DNA of 64,000 nucleotides from contig BDDD01000358.1 in NCBI GenBank assembly GCA_001972305.1, positions 278,731 through 342,730 of the forward strand, written 5' to 3'. Source of the stretch: Cephalotus follicularis (taxonomy: Eukaryota > Streptophyta > Magnoliopsida > Oxalidales > Cephalotaceae). This document shows, in pieces, positions 12,426 to 23,994 of the stretch. The translations under genes and the position numbers were made by a program. Within the stretch, counting starts at the first letter, position 1. Each line of letters starts with the position of its first letter. Below the pieces are notes generated by a model that did not search any database, was not told where the DNA came from, and saw only the letters and a program-made list of their open reading frames with translations.

Positions 12426-13059
12426 GGTGTGGCAGTACACTATAAAAATTAAAAAAATCAAATAAGTATTGTAATGAGACAATAATGTCAAAAAAATATT
12501 AAACCTACATATGATATTGTGAAGACATTAAAAGAGCAAAAAACAAAAAACAAAAAAAGGTGCATTTAACCTAACAAGGGTTCAACATTTTGATTCAACC
12601 AAAGTGACGAGTCTCCTGTACCAACTACAAGACAAAAAAACATATATTATTATAACATTTTTTTTGGACAATGACATATTTAAAGTACAAAAAGAAAACA
12701 AAATTTGGAACAAGAAAACATGGTAGAAATCACGTGAGGGAAGGATTTCGGAGACAATGCACATTATAATTAAGAAATAATATATGCCATTGTCTGTGAC
12801 TAAAAAGAGAATCACCTCTTTGAATCTTATAACTTCGTAACCCTTCGTAACCCCAGTTGCGATAACATGTTTAAAGATTTGGGTTTTCCCAAATTTGAAT
12901 TTGTTGAATCAGATGATGTAAGGTTAAGACTTTGTGCTTTGAATCTGTGGTTGAATAAGTGCTTGAATCGTTGTGTTAATGATTTGCTGTTTAGACAATT
13001 AGGGTTGTTTAGGTTTTGAATTTGGGTTTAGGTGGAGAAGGTGGCAAGGTGGGGATGAC
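12426..13059. other. 5' side of the MULE transposase gene
   Basis: AT-rich leader and promoter-side sequence between the transposase start and the right TIR. No further ORF seen. It likely contains the transposase promoter, but I cannot point to a specific box. Confidence 0.45.
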
Positions 13060-13248
13060 TGTTTAATCTTTCATAAATGTCACGTCACTTGCCACGTGTA
13101 CTTCGTTAGTGGCCGTTACGATCTGGTGACGACAGGTAGTCAATTGAACGCGATTTTAAAGTTCAGTTACCTAATTGAACAAAATTTAAGTTCAAGTACC
13201 TAATTAAAAATTTAATGAAAATTCAGGTATGAGACTTACAATTTAGCC
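13060..13248 (-). repeat. Right terminal inverted repeat of the MULE
   Basis: Inverted partner of 4108-4296, roughly 85-90% identical by eye. It is followed directly by a T-run and A (13249-13256) that matches the left flank. Confidence 0.9.
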
Positions 13249-13300
13249 TTTTTTTACGCATGATATTGTTTTATTTGATCATCCGAACAATCATACGTAA

Positions 13301-13690
13301 GCCCCGTTTGGTAGTGTGGTTGGGTTGCCCAACCACACTTTGGGGCCCAATCACATTCCAAATTAATGTTTGGTAAATTGAACTATAATTGTGGTCGACT
13401 GAAAGCACTTTCACTTTTATAAAGTAGTAAAAACACTTTTCAAACTGGGAAATTGTGGTCAGTTCGAAAAGTGTTTTTGCTAACCACATGTTTATATAAC
13501 ATTTAAAATTTCATGTTCATTTCAATTATTTAACATGTCAACAGCAGTTTCAAAAATATATTTACCAAACACATATTTACTTCAAAAATACTTTTCAGTT
13601 TCATCACAATACTTTTGATAAAAACATTTATACTGAAAACAATTTTAAAAAGTATTTTTACGAAATACACAGTATTACCAAACAGACGGA
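13301..13690. mobile_element. Probable MITE with GTTTGGTA termini
   Basis: The left end, GCCCCGTTTGGTAGTGTGG, and the right end, TATTACCAAACAGACGG, are imperfect inverted repeats sharing the GTTTGGTA core seen in many small non-autonomous plant DNA transposons. The 390-bp interior is AT-rich, with repeated AAAAACACTTTT-like words and no ORF. I could not fix an exact target duplication. Confidence 0.5.
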
Positions 13691-13949
13691 TAATTAGTCC
13701 AAATGGATCTACTTACATACAGCGCAATGCCATCCTGCCACTTGGCCAGGATATGAAACGCCGGGACCTCGGAGTCTAGAGTTATCCATAACTAATATTA
13801 TAGTTTTTCCACGTCAAAATCTCCACTCCCTATGCATATGCGCACGCACACACACTCACAGAGACACTGATCAACAATCAAAAGCATACGGCATCGAGCC
13901 CCAATTCACTTTCTTTGCAATCGAATTCATAATTCAATTGTATTCCATT

Positions 13950-16241
13950 ATGGATCCCAACCCGAAATCATTCCCCATCCTCTCCTACGTCATGGCCCGA
14001 CTGCCCTCTCTCGGCCCCAAATTCACCACCCAACCCTCACACGACATCGAACAACCACCACCGTCCGATCCATCCTCAAGTCAACCCCACATCATCAACC
14101 GAATGCCCCACTTATTGGACCCCAAGATCCTCGCCGCCATGAAACACGCCGTCTCCGACGTCGCCCAGACCCGATCCGTCCTCCAAACCCTCGGCCCCAG
14201 ACCTGACCACGAGATGGTCGACAACGCCAGATCTAAGCTCGCCGATGTCGAATCCTCCCTCTCCAAATCCCTGGAGGAGGTCGTCCTCTCGCCGCGGCCG
14301 CCGGACGTGGACCGGCTCTTGTGGCGGTCTCACCTGGCGGACAAAGAGCGAGAGTGCCGCGAACGAGCGGAGAAGGAGAGGGCCATGTACAAGACGATAT
14401 TGCAGCTTGACGAGATGCACGAGGCGTACGAGAGGCTGTTGAAGGAGGCGGAGGAGAGGCTGGAGAAGATCTATGACAACGCCGAATCGGGGGCGGAGGG
14501 AGTGACTAAGGGAGTGACGGAGGCGGAGGAAGTGAACGAGGAGGTGATTGGGATTTTGCAAGAGGCTTCGGGGAAAGGTATAGAGCGCGTGGACTTGTCT
14601 AATAAACGGTTGAGGTTTTTGCCCGAAGCTTTCGGCAGGATTGTTGGGTTAAGGTTGCTTATTTTATCCAATAATCAACTCGAGGTTAGTTTCTTTTTGT
14701 CTTTTGTATGCCATGCAATTTTGTTTGATTTTGCTATGAGTTTATTTGTGCAATTTGTTACTGATTTGATATGAACTCTATGACTCTCTGTATCCAACTG
14801 TTCATAATTGTGGTTCAGGCCATTGGGTACTTCATCTTGCATTCCAATTCTGGATACAGAGGCTACTTATAAATGCAAGTTATAGCTTATCATTCTACAG
14901 TACTTGCTACTTCTACTTCTAGCCAATCACCGGATTGATATATATAACGATTAATACATGCCATTATCTGCAGAAGCCTGAAGCTACGTGACTCTGCTGA
15001 TTGTGCAACCTTTCAAAATTTGCATGATTTATGATTTTTTTTTGGTCAGTTCATTTTTTAGTTTGTTCTATATTGGTTGTAGTGATGTCGATATCATTGG
15101 GCCCCACTGTTACAACCAGGTTTCCAAATCATTAAGGGACCAGCTAAAGTTGCTAAACTAGTTTTCTGTTGAACCTACTTTAAAGAAAGGATCTCTTTTG
15201 AGAAAACTGTAAACTGATAATATGTCAGTGTTGTGCTTGCAAGTGTAACATCAAATTGTTGAACAATTAAGCGATTGTTTTTGTGAGATTATATTTATGA
15301 GGCTTTGGCTTTTCACGTTTCTGGTCTCGCGATGGAGTATTTTTGTGTGACTGAAACAGGTCATCCCTGACTCAATATCTGGATTAAGGAATCTTGAGGA
15401 GCTCTATCTTTCTTCTAATCTCTTGGAGTCGCTGCCTGACTCGATTGGGTTGTTGTATAATCTGAAAATCCTGGACGTTTCTGGAAACAAGCTAGTTGCT
15501 TTACCTGATTCCATCTGTCAATGCAGGTTATTAAAATTCATTATGGACTATGTTACCATTTTCAGAAAATTTGGCTAATATTTATAATGGTTCAGGTCAT
15601 TGGTGGAGTTGGATGTGAGCTTTAACCGCCTGACTTACTTGCCAACTAACATTGGATATGAGTTAGTGAATCTACAGAGGCTTTCAATCCATTTGAATAA
15701 GATTCGTTCGCTTCCTACTTCTATTGGTGAGATGAGGTCCTTGCGTCATCTTGATGCTCACTTCAATGAGCTCCGTGGGCTTCCACTGGCGATCGGGAGA
15801 CTGACTAATCTTGAGATCCTCAATCTTAGTAGTAATTTCAGTGACCTGACAGAACTTCCTGAGACGATTGGTGATTTGACAAATCTTAGGGAACTTGATT
15901 TAAGTAACAACCAAATTCATGCTCTTCCTGATACGTTTGGTCGGCTTGACAATCTGATAAAATTCAATATTGACCAAAATCCTATTGTAATTCCACCAAT
16001 GGAGATTGTGAAAGAAGGGGTTGAAGCTGTCAAAATTTTTATGGCCAAGAGGTGGCTTGACATACTGGTGGAGGAAGAACGGAAGAGCATGCTTGAAGTA
16101 CAAGAACAGACACAGGCGGGATGGTTGACTCGCAGCACTTCCTGGTTGAAAAACTATGCTTCAGGTGTTCGTGAGAGTGTTTCAGATTATCTGGTAGCTG
16201 AGAAATCTCATAGAGACCCTTTTTTGGATCAGCAGCTATAA
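13950..16241 (+). CDS. Plant intracellular Ras-group-related LRR protein (PIRL9/PIRL1-like)
   Basis: Three exons, 13950-14684, 15360-15526 and 15596-16241, keep frame and give 515 residues, a typical PIRL length. I start at ATG 13950 because family proteins open with MDPNP-like residues. The N-terminal ~200 residues are a charged coiled-coil region ([20 protein letters not shown]). The rest is about ten leucine-rich repeats of the Ras-group type ([40 protein letters not shown]) and a C-terminal block ([17 protein letters not shown]). PIRLs are plant-specific cytosolic LRR proteins; PIRL1 and PIRL9 act redundantly in Arabidopsis pollen development. Intron borders are GT/AG. No stops or frameshifts are seen, so the gene is probably functional. 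Exon 1 is clearly more GC-rich than the rest of the locus. Confidence 0.93.
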
Positions 16242-17328
16242 GTTCATTGTCCACTGATAATTCGAACATTTTTTTTCTCTTCCGTTTATGTCATGTACAT
16301 TCCTCTTTACATCTATTCCAGAAATTGAGAAAACCTTACAGTATTGTTCTTTTGTTCTGGTGCAATTCCTTTGGAATGTCAGTTTTTGCATGATCAAGAA
16401 ATAGGTAGGGAAGGTTACTACTTACTATCTAACGCTGTACATTAAGTGATGCTGGGCGTTTCAAGTGCTGCTATCAATCCTTTTGAAGTTATTTTTACCA
16501 TTTTTTGTTTAGGAGATCCTATATGCTTGATTGCATGCCATCAATCTATTCCGGTTGGCTTTGCTCTCTTCTCTTTTTGTGTGGCTAAAATTTTCTGGTG
16601 GTTAATGTTTTCTTCTACTGTTATGCTAACTATCAGGGGCATTCTAAAAGCATCCTCCTCTAACAAGTAGCTGTGATACCCCAGAAAGTTTCTGCAACAG
16701 CTCTTAAGACTCTGCTTTCTTGAGACTATTATGGTTAGAAAACACGATTCGAGTAAGAATAGAAGATGAGAAGAGTTATTTTCGCCCCTTTTTTAACTCT
16801 GTTTTTGGGAAGAAAAAGATTACTGCAGTTAACCCAATAAAGAACAGAGATGATAGTTTCATTAGTAAAATAACACATATAACTAAAGCAGAGTTCCAGC
16901 TTCCTGCGTACCAACTTAATAGACAAGTTAAGTCAGTAACAAAAATCGTTTTTCATTCAATCCTTTGCAGTAAAAAAGTAACCTGTTTGAGGTTTACATT
17001 AACAGCACTTTGAAATTGCTACCCAAGCTCTCATAGTCATAAGCCCATACACATGAAGCAGCAGCTCCAAATCCATTTTTGCTGCTATATTGGTTCCATG
17101 ACCCCATCAAAATAAACTAAATTTCATTTAGTGAGAACCCTATCTATGGATAAAAGCTGAAATACATCCTCGGGGTAATAAAATTCATTTAATATTATAC
17201 TACATTGAATCAATTACACTTGTGGATCAATTATCCTTTGTGGAAATGTAATAATTACAATTTTCTCTTCATTGTTTAATGTCGCAGAAGGTTCCACATG
17301 GTATATAAATTTACTTTTCGAAATGTTT
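16242..17328. other. Downstream of the PIRL gene, no gene seen
   Basis: The first few hundred bases are presumably the 3' UTR. The rest is AT-rich with only short chance ORFs. No transposon termini recognised. Confidence 0.45.
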
Positions 17329-17333
17329 CAATC

Positions 17334-18184
17334 TGTTGATACAGAAATCCTTCCCACAACAGTACCCTGCGTGTAAGGGCTTGATTTGTTTAAGGAAACG
17401 CTACTTAAATGTTTCGAGGTGAAGGTGGAATGTTGTAAATGTTTTGCCTACACAGAGGAGCAAATACGTTGAAGGTCCAGGAGGTTATTCTCCCGGGGAC
17501 ACTCCGACGCTCAAGTTAGACATTTGCCAAGTGAAAACAAAGTTATTTGAGAGTAAAAATGACTGACCTGAGATATGTGTTTGATTCTTGTATTTATAGG
17601 GCTGGTTTGTAACTGTCTGAGCGTGAAATGCGGAGGTGATAGCTGTCCCCTAAGGAAATACCGAGGATTTCGGGATTTCCCTTATCTCCACCTGATTTGT
17701 CGCTACTTTCCTTGTGGGTAGTTAATTTTGCCTTATCTTCCATATTTAGAAAAGTTAAATCCCTGAAAAGTAAGCTGGTTTTATGGTTTCATACTGCCGA
17801 GGACGAGGAGAAAAAGACTTCTGGTCATTTATTTTCTTTAAGGTCTTCAAGTTCCATGGCTTCTTTTAGGGCTGACACCTGAAGTAGTAGGTCCTCTGCC
17901 AAACTGCCGAGGAAGGTAACTGATATAGTGCAGTTGAGAAGGAAGACCTTTGGCTAGGTCCTCGACACCAGTGTTGGAAAAGGGGTCATCGGCATCTACA
18001 ACACCACTAATGGGGAGGTCCTCGGCACTGATGCCGAGGAGGATGTCTCTATCCGCATCTTCTCCCAGAGCTTGATAAGCCTCCTCTGACTGGTATCCAT
18101 ATAAACTTCGAGACCACTGACACTTGGTTATTTCTGCGAAGAACAGGTGTTGTTCTTGGTATAATTCAATTTTTTTCCATATCA
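17334..18184 (-). mobile_element. Solo LTR (Tat-type gypsy family), minus orientation
   Basis: The 851-bp sequence is bounded on the plus strand by TGTTGATAC and ATATCA and flanked by perfect CAATC duplications (17329-17333, 18185-18189). Its reverse complement aligns with 27291-28102 throughout: the terminus, the TATAAATAC box with its downstream leader, and the words CCGAGGA, CTAACTTGAG and ACCTTCAACGTATTTG. It contains repeated GTCGAGGA/CCTCGGCA words. No coding sequence adjoins it, so it is the scar of LTR-LTR recombination. Confidence 0.88.
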
Positions 18185-18330
18185 CAATCAAATTAGACAT
18201 TTATTATATATGATTTACAAACGAGGATTGTTTATTATCTTCGTATCTTTGTATAAGTTTGGTTAAATTCTTGCATGCTACTACCAGATCACCACATTAT
18301 TTGTACATTTGTCCAATAACATATCTGCAG

Positions 18331-19560
18331 GTCAGACATATTTGACACGTCACATAGCATATGGGTTAATTTATCTCATCGTTGAAAAAAGCAAACCATG
18401 GTTAATCTGCCAATGGCTATTGTCACCGATCCACCACGCTCTTCGTTATTGGCGAGTGTCTTCTTGTACCAGCATCTGCCGTCAGTTGTGGATGAAGGTT
18501 TTGGAATCAAATGAAGCACTGCCGGTGTTGGAGAGCTCTCTGTCTCATATCAAATGGCGGCTCAAATCTTCTACTAAGCGTCGATTCCAGATAGGTCTTT
18601 CCCTTTTAATTATTTGCCTCTCAATATATTGATTCGTTGATTAAACATACTTATATGGGTATTTCTTATATTTTGAGTTTGTTGATCTTTTCTTTTTTAT
18701 TTTTGAAAAAGGCGTTGAATATTTTATTTATATTGTATTTTTTACAATTATTGTAGGTGAAGCAAAAATTTGATGCCCTAGAAGCTAGGTTATCCAATCT
18801 TGGGTCAAATCCGACTCAGGTGAATTTTTTTCTTCTTTATTGTTTACAAATTATAAGTTTATAATCCTGATGATATTTCGATACGTTGCAATCCATCAAT
18901 TTTAGTTTATTATCAATGAAGTTCCAATATGAATGTAGTGATTTTTAGAGTAGTTTGGTTGTGAGTTCCTTATTCTATGGAGCGACAAAGGTGCTATTTT
19001 TATTCCAAAATTGAGTTCATAGGGTGCCACATGTTAGAATTTTTATTGACTATTTATATGATAATGCTAGCTTGGTATTTGATCAATTTTCTTGTTAACC
19101 AGTAGCAACATTTGATTGTTGCACATTAGATAGTTAATAAAACCATTATATGTTGGGTTCGGAGGGTAGAATTCACAGAAAAATGCATATTCATGCTATA
19201 CACGATTCTTGCGATCGAGGTCATATATGCTAAGTTTACCTCTACCTAGTGATGGAATCTTCAAGAAATATTTCGTAATTTTTTCTACATTACCCTTATA
19301 AACCTGTGATCTTTGATGATTCAGAACAAAAGTTGTCTCTTTTTTTATTTTAATATGTTGATGTCAAGTATCATCTTTTTGTAAATTGATATAATCTATT
19401 TTACACTTGGCTCAATAATCTGTTAAGTTTCTTAATTGCGTTATAATTATTTTTGGCAGGTTGATGGTTACATTTTCCGCGAAGCAAAGCTCAATAATTT
19501 ACTTCATTTCAGTTTTATGTTGCCTTTACTTTGTGTAATAGAGTTTTGGATGATTATAAA
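18331..19560 (+). pseudogene. Unidentified host-like gene fragment
   Basis: Three stretches look like exons set between AG and GT. They are 18331 to about 18594 (it ends with codons reading ESSLSHIKWRLKSSTKRRF in one frame), 18757-18819 (VKQKFDALEARLSNLGSNPT) and 19460 to about 19515 (VDGYIFREAKLNN). The second and third join in frame. The first has no clean single frame from its ATG at 18399, where the ORF hits TGA. I do not recognise the protein. It may be a decayed or partial host gene, or chance. Confidence 0.3.
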
Positions 19561-21336
19561 AGCAGTCTTTCTTGTGAAAATCAGAATGTATTAAGGAATA
19601 AATTGTGATGTGTTGATGCACCTTCTTTCTAATTTCTTTCTGCATTTTCTAATGTTATTATTTTTTTTTTTTTATGTTGCGCTTCTATGAGACTAAATGG
19701 TAAAGCAAGAAGATGATTCTGTCAGTATATTTATCAAATGCTCATTGTAACTTTCATTGGAGTGTTAGTATCATTTGTAACATTGAGCCCCAAGTATGAG
19801 TGAGCTAGTAAACAATCAACAGGGGTGTAACAAACAGATGAAACAGTTGGATTGGCTATTCCCCCCTTGAAGTGGTGTGGTTGGCAACTGTAATTTGGCA
19901 TAAAGAATTATAGCAAAGTTGTCTTTCTTGTGAACTATGTATGAAATCCCATAAACCTAGTAACTGTGTTTATATTTACTAGGTTTTGGCACCCATGAAA
20001 CTTATATTGCAATATAGTTTGCCGCTTTGTCTGCCTTGAACTATGTTGAATATCCTTTTGATTGAGGCCACACCTCTAGGAGTATATTGCAATATTGTAA
20101 CAACTATCTGGTCATTTGACTAGTTACCTATGTGAGACGCATTTGAACATATGAGTGAATCACTTTTATGTTTTAACTTCCGCAAGCTCTCAAATGTCAC
20201 TTTAAAGATGATGAATTCTATTGCAATTCTATCAAAATGGAAACTGAAAAAGTGAAAGCACTTATATGAGATGCATTACCATCATAATTTTATAGTTTTG
20301 ATGGATCATATGCACAGTATCTTCTTGGGGAAAGAGGCATCCTTACTAATACTCATAGATCATAATTTTACCCAATAGGTAAATGTGGTGCTTTTAACTT
20401 CAAGCTACAAAACATCTAAGAGATACAATATGGAAGAAAATGAATTTCTTTTACTCGAAGCCACAAATAAAGTACATAAGAAAAATCCACTTGACAAAAT
20501 AAGCGTCTTCGATACAGCATACTAGTTCGTAGGCAAATGTTAGACAGTTCATATACAACAATAACAACAAACTTCTCCAATCTTTCTTTCACACATGTTG
20601 TCTCCAAATAGTAAGTGCAAGGACCTACAAACATGTAAACAATATTAATCAAAAAAGAAGAAGAAAAAGAAGCAAAGAATGATGAACCAGTCAAACATTA
20701 CTTTTCATATGTTGATACTAATGTTAATGAAATCATAGAATCATCCCGTAATTATTTATAAGGATTGAGAAAAATATAAAAGTAAAACTAGGGGAGAGAA
20801 GTAAAGTACATATCATATGTTCTAGTTATGTGTAAAATATCAGTATACAGACCAAAACAACAAATAAATTACACACAATATTATTATTTCTTACTCTGTT
20901 TTTGAATGATCCAAACAAATATGAGCAAAAAGTAGTAGGACCCAGAAATGAAATTCAACCAAAATGGTAAAAGAGAAAGAAAAAACTCAAAATATTAGAA
21001 GTTCCCATAAAATCTGTATATAACCCATGAACCAATATATTCAGAGACAAAGAAAGAAACAGCCGTCAAATCTTGTACCAAAAAGATGCTCTGCTCCGAT
21101 GATGGAAGTTGTGACCAGAGAAGAGAAGCGGAGTGAGAGATTCAGATGGCTGGGTCGATTGTTCAATTTTTGGGTAGTGGGAGAGGCTGAAATCACGTGG
21201 GGAGAGAGAGAGAGAGAGAGAAAACAAGTTAACCGTGGTTTATTAACAGGTAGCAAAATTTATTAATAAGTTTGGGGGTTTTTTCAATCTCTACCCTCAT
21301 ATTCCCTTCTAATGTCAAAGAACCCTCGTTGGTGAA
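19561..21336. other. Intergenic AT-rich stretch
   Basis: No convincing gene or transposon terminus. A short GA-run occurs at 21201-21221. Small ORFs near 20416-20694 (minus) and 21027-21266 (plus) show no recognisable motif. Confidence 0.4.
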
Positions 21337-21361
21337 AGAGTAATTTGGGCGGCAAGCGAAC

Positions 21362-21590
21362 CAAGCTTTTCGCGAGCAGCTTGTGGCTCGGCTCGATAAG
21401 AGCTCGTTCGTGTTCGTTCGATAAGCTTAACGAACCGAGCTCGAGCTCGATTTTTATGCTCGTTAAGATTAACGAGTCGAACTCGAACAGAGAAGCGTTC
21501 GAATCGTTAATGTTTACGAACAGAGAAGCGTTCGAATCGTTAATGTTTGCGAACAAATTCGTTAATAGGCTCGTTGATAAGCTTGATAAT
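21362..21590 (+). repeat. Left subterminal repeat zone of the hAT element
   Basis: Dense copies of GAGCTCG, GCTCGTT and CGAAC. They include two adjacent 42-bp copies containing AACAGAGAAGCGTTCGAATC (about 21486 and 21520). Subterminal words of this kind serve as transposase-binding sites in hAT elements; that role here is inferred. Confidence 0.75.
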
Positions 21591-22311
21591 ATGTATGTTA
21601 TTTATAAAAATATACTCTGGTTACATTGAGGTTAAGGTTTTAACCCATGACCTCTTGGATATAAATATGATCTTTAACCAGTAAGTTGTACCAAACATTT
21701 TACTTATATTTAACATTTTTATTTCAATTATAGTCAACAAAAAATATTTAAACAATAGAAATAAAACTATATCAATTAAAACTCTAATATAAAATTAAAG
21801 AAGAGAGTACCTAATTGCATATGAGAAATACTTAATACAATATAATAATTGTTATGTCTTATACGATTATCTGACTTATGATTGATATTCTATTGAATAA
21901 GGTATTCTTCAATTATATACGATAAAATAATATAACAATTTTGATTACAATCCATAAATAAAATTATTAAGACATTCAATTATCCAGACGAGTGAATAAA
22001 TTAACCATAGATATAATATCAAATTTAATAAATAGATTCATAAAACATAAATTATGCATTAGCTAATAATAATTAAGAAGACTTTAACTTTAATCTCCAA
22101 ATTGAAACTTTTTAGTTGATTACACACAAAAAAAACTATTGTTAATTCAATATTTGTGTCATATATATTGTTCATTAATACATTATGAATTTTGATCATT
22201 TAACTTATATCAGTAATAAAGGATATACATTATATTCCTATGTGATGTATTAGTATAAAACACCTATATTAATCATATTGCTATATATAGATAAAATCGA
22301 TATACATGATG

Positions 22312-22320
22312 TATTGTGTA

Positions 22321-22352
<32 letters not shown>
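22312..22352. repeat. Compound (TG)n(TA)n microsatellite
   Basis: TG repeats run directly into TA repeats inside the AT-rich part of the hAT element. Confidence 0.9.
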
Positions 22353-22353
<1 letters not shown>

Positions 22354-23404
22354 CCAATGATTATATTTATAAAATATACATGTTAAATATAATAATTATA
22401 TTAATTCACCACATAATAGTATAATATGTCGTCTCGTATTCACTTTACCCTTAATAATATATGTTAATGTCATAAATAGCTATTAGTAAAACTCATGTGA
22501 TGTTTATTACCTTATATAATATATTAACATAACTGAAAGTGATATGTGTCATATTATGAATCATAATTATCTTATATATTATATAATATATCATTAAATA
22601 CTTATAGGTTGGATATACAACATATTTAAAATAGTATACAATATAACACTCATTAATCGTTATCTCAAATATATATATACATATATTATACATTAATCTC
22701 ACAAATCTTAAATCTATATGACTATATTTTTATCCCTAATAATATCCCTTATATATCAATTGCCAAACAAACCCTACAACCTATCAATTACCCACCCAAT
22801 ACCCGAAAATTTGAATTGGCATTTGGGCTTAAAATTGGCCTGTGCTTATGCCTTCAGGATTATAGCCCAGTGAGCCCACTGATCGGTCCATTACACACAG
22901 CTCCGCACCGCATTGTGCTTGCAGCAAAACGCACGCTTCAACATTTTGCCATCCTCTCCCAATTCCCAAATCGCAAATCACAGACGCACACCGTTTCCAC
23001 ATTTCGTTCGCAACCCTAGCACTGTCAACGGCGGCTCCTCCTCGTCTCCTTGCCTCCTCATCCGATTTCGTTAGCAACAGCAAGTCGACAACGAGTCAAC
23101 GACGTATCCTCATCATCTCCTCTCCTCTCCCTCTCACTCTCCCGACTCAGACAGTTGATGGTGTGTATAAACTAGGTTAGTCACTTCTTTTTCTTTTGTT
23201 TTTGTTTTTAGTTGGTGAATCATTACTTGTGACTGATTATTTCTTAGCCTGTTCCTGAATTGTTGCATCCCCTGGTTTTTGTTTTTTTGTTTTTATTTTA
23301 AATTTGAGCCGAGGATTTAATTTATTTATAGATGCTACTGGTGGTGTATTAGATTATCGTATAATTGTTTATTTATTGAATTTATTTACTGAATCGGTCA
23401 ATAG

Positions 23405-23470
23405 CTTATATACTCTCCCTCTCAGACATTTTTAAGCTTATATACTCTCCCTCTCAGACATTTTTAAGTC
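23405..23470. repeat. Perfect two-copy tandem repeat of about 33 bp
   Basis: AGCTTATATACTCTCCCTCT followed by CAGACATTTTTA occurs twice back to back, just downstream of the antisense ORF. Confidence 0.85.
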
Positions 23471-23585
23471 ATCATACAATTAGAGCAGTCATGTACACAC
23501 ATCTCTTAACCTTTCACTGACAATAATGTACACACAGTAGTACCTGAGCACAATTGTGTATTTACAAGTCGATGTGTGACCTGAA

Positions 23586-23885
23586 TTAATAGGATTTTGA
23601 ATAGCCTGCCACTGTAGTTCGGCTAGTTAGGGAAGGTTTCATAATAACTAGAGCAGATTCATTAGCTCCAGCTTTCAAAGCAGCCCTTCCAGCTTCCAGG
23701 AACCTCTTGACCGCATCCTCCGCATACCAGTTGGCTTCACGCACAGTCATGTACTTGCCAATGTCTGGGTATGTATTCAGGACATAGTCTCCATTGAGCT
23801 GTGATACAAGTTGTATCAGTTCAACTTGGAACTCTGACAATGTCTTTTCTTCTTTTGGTCCAAATGGCCTCAGTGACATCTTCAA
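23586..23885 (-). CDS. Small ORF of unknown function inside the hAT element, possible captured host gene
   Basis: The 99-codon ORF starts ATGAAGATG at 23885 and ends TAA at 23586. It is antisense to and upstream of the hAT transposase. Composition is that of a real globular protein, not a chance ORF: balanced charge, amphipathic stretches such as EFQVELIQLVSQL and WYAEDAVKRFLEAGRAALKA, few Cys. No signal peptide or membrane segment. I do not recognise the family. It could be an exon picked up from a host gene, a host gene the transposon inserted beside, or an accessory hAT ORF. Confidence 0.5.
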   Translation of the reverse strand: MKMSLRPFGPKEEKTLSEFQVELIQLVSQLNGDYVLNTYPDIGKYMTVREANWYAEDAVKRFLEAGRAALKAGANESALVIMKPSLTSRTTVAGYSKSY

Positions 23886-23994
23886 TTCCGGAAGGGTTTA
23901 TGCATCAGATTTTAACGTTGAATTGAATAAAATATGTTTGTTATCTTTTGTAATAATGTAGCTTGGCAATCCTCCCTCTTTTTATTTTTTCAGA

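Larger units (their letters stand above)
4108..13248. mobile_element. MULE (Mutator-like element) with long TIRs and two convergent genes
   Basis: The element is bounded by inverted repeats of about 190 bp starting GGCT and flanked by a T-run plus A on both sides (TTTTTTTTA left, TTTTTTTA right), compatible with an 8-9 bp target duplication. It holds a minus-strand transposase gene (about 9115-12425) and a plus-strand GRF zinc-finger gene (4587-8438) that converge. A copia element (5512-8380) is inserted in the GRF gene, so the MULE proper is about 6.3 kb. Both genes are broken, so this copy cannot move on its own. The superfamily is set by the transposase domains and the long TIRs. Confidence 0.88.

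Noticed and set aside
14081..14561. Minus-strand ORFs opposite PIRL exon 1
   Set aside because: Shadows of a GC-rich real exon in another frame.
20416..20694. Minus ORF with hydrophobic residues
   Set aside because: No motif, no intron signals, AT-rich context; probably chance.
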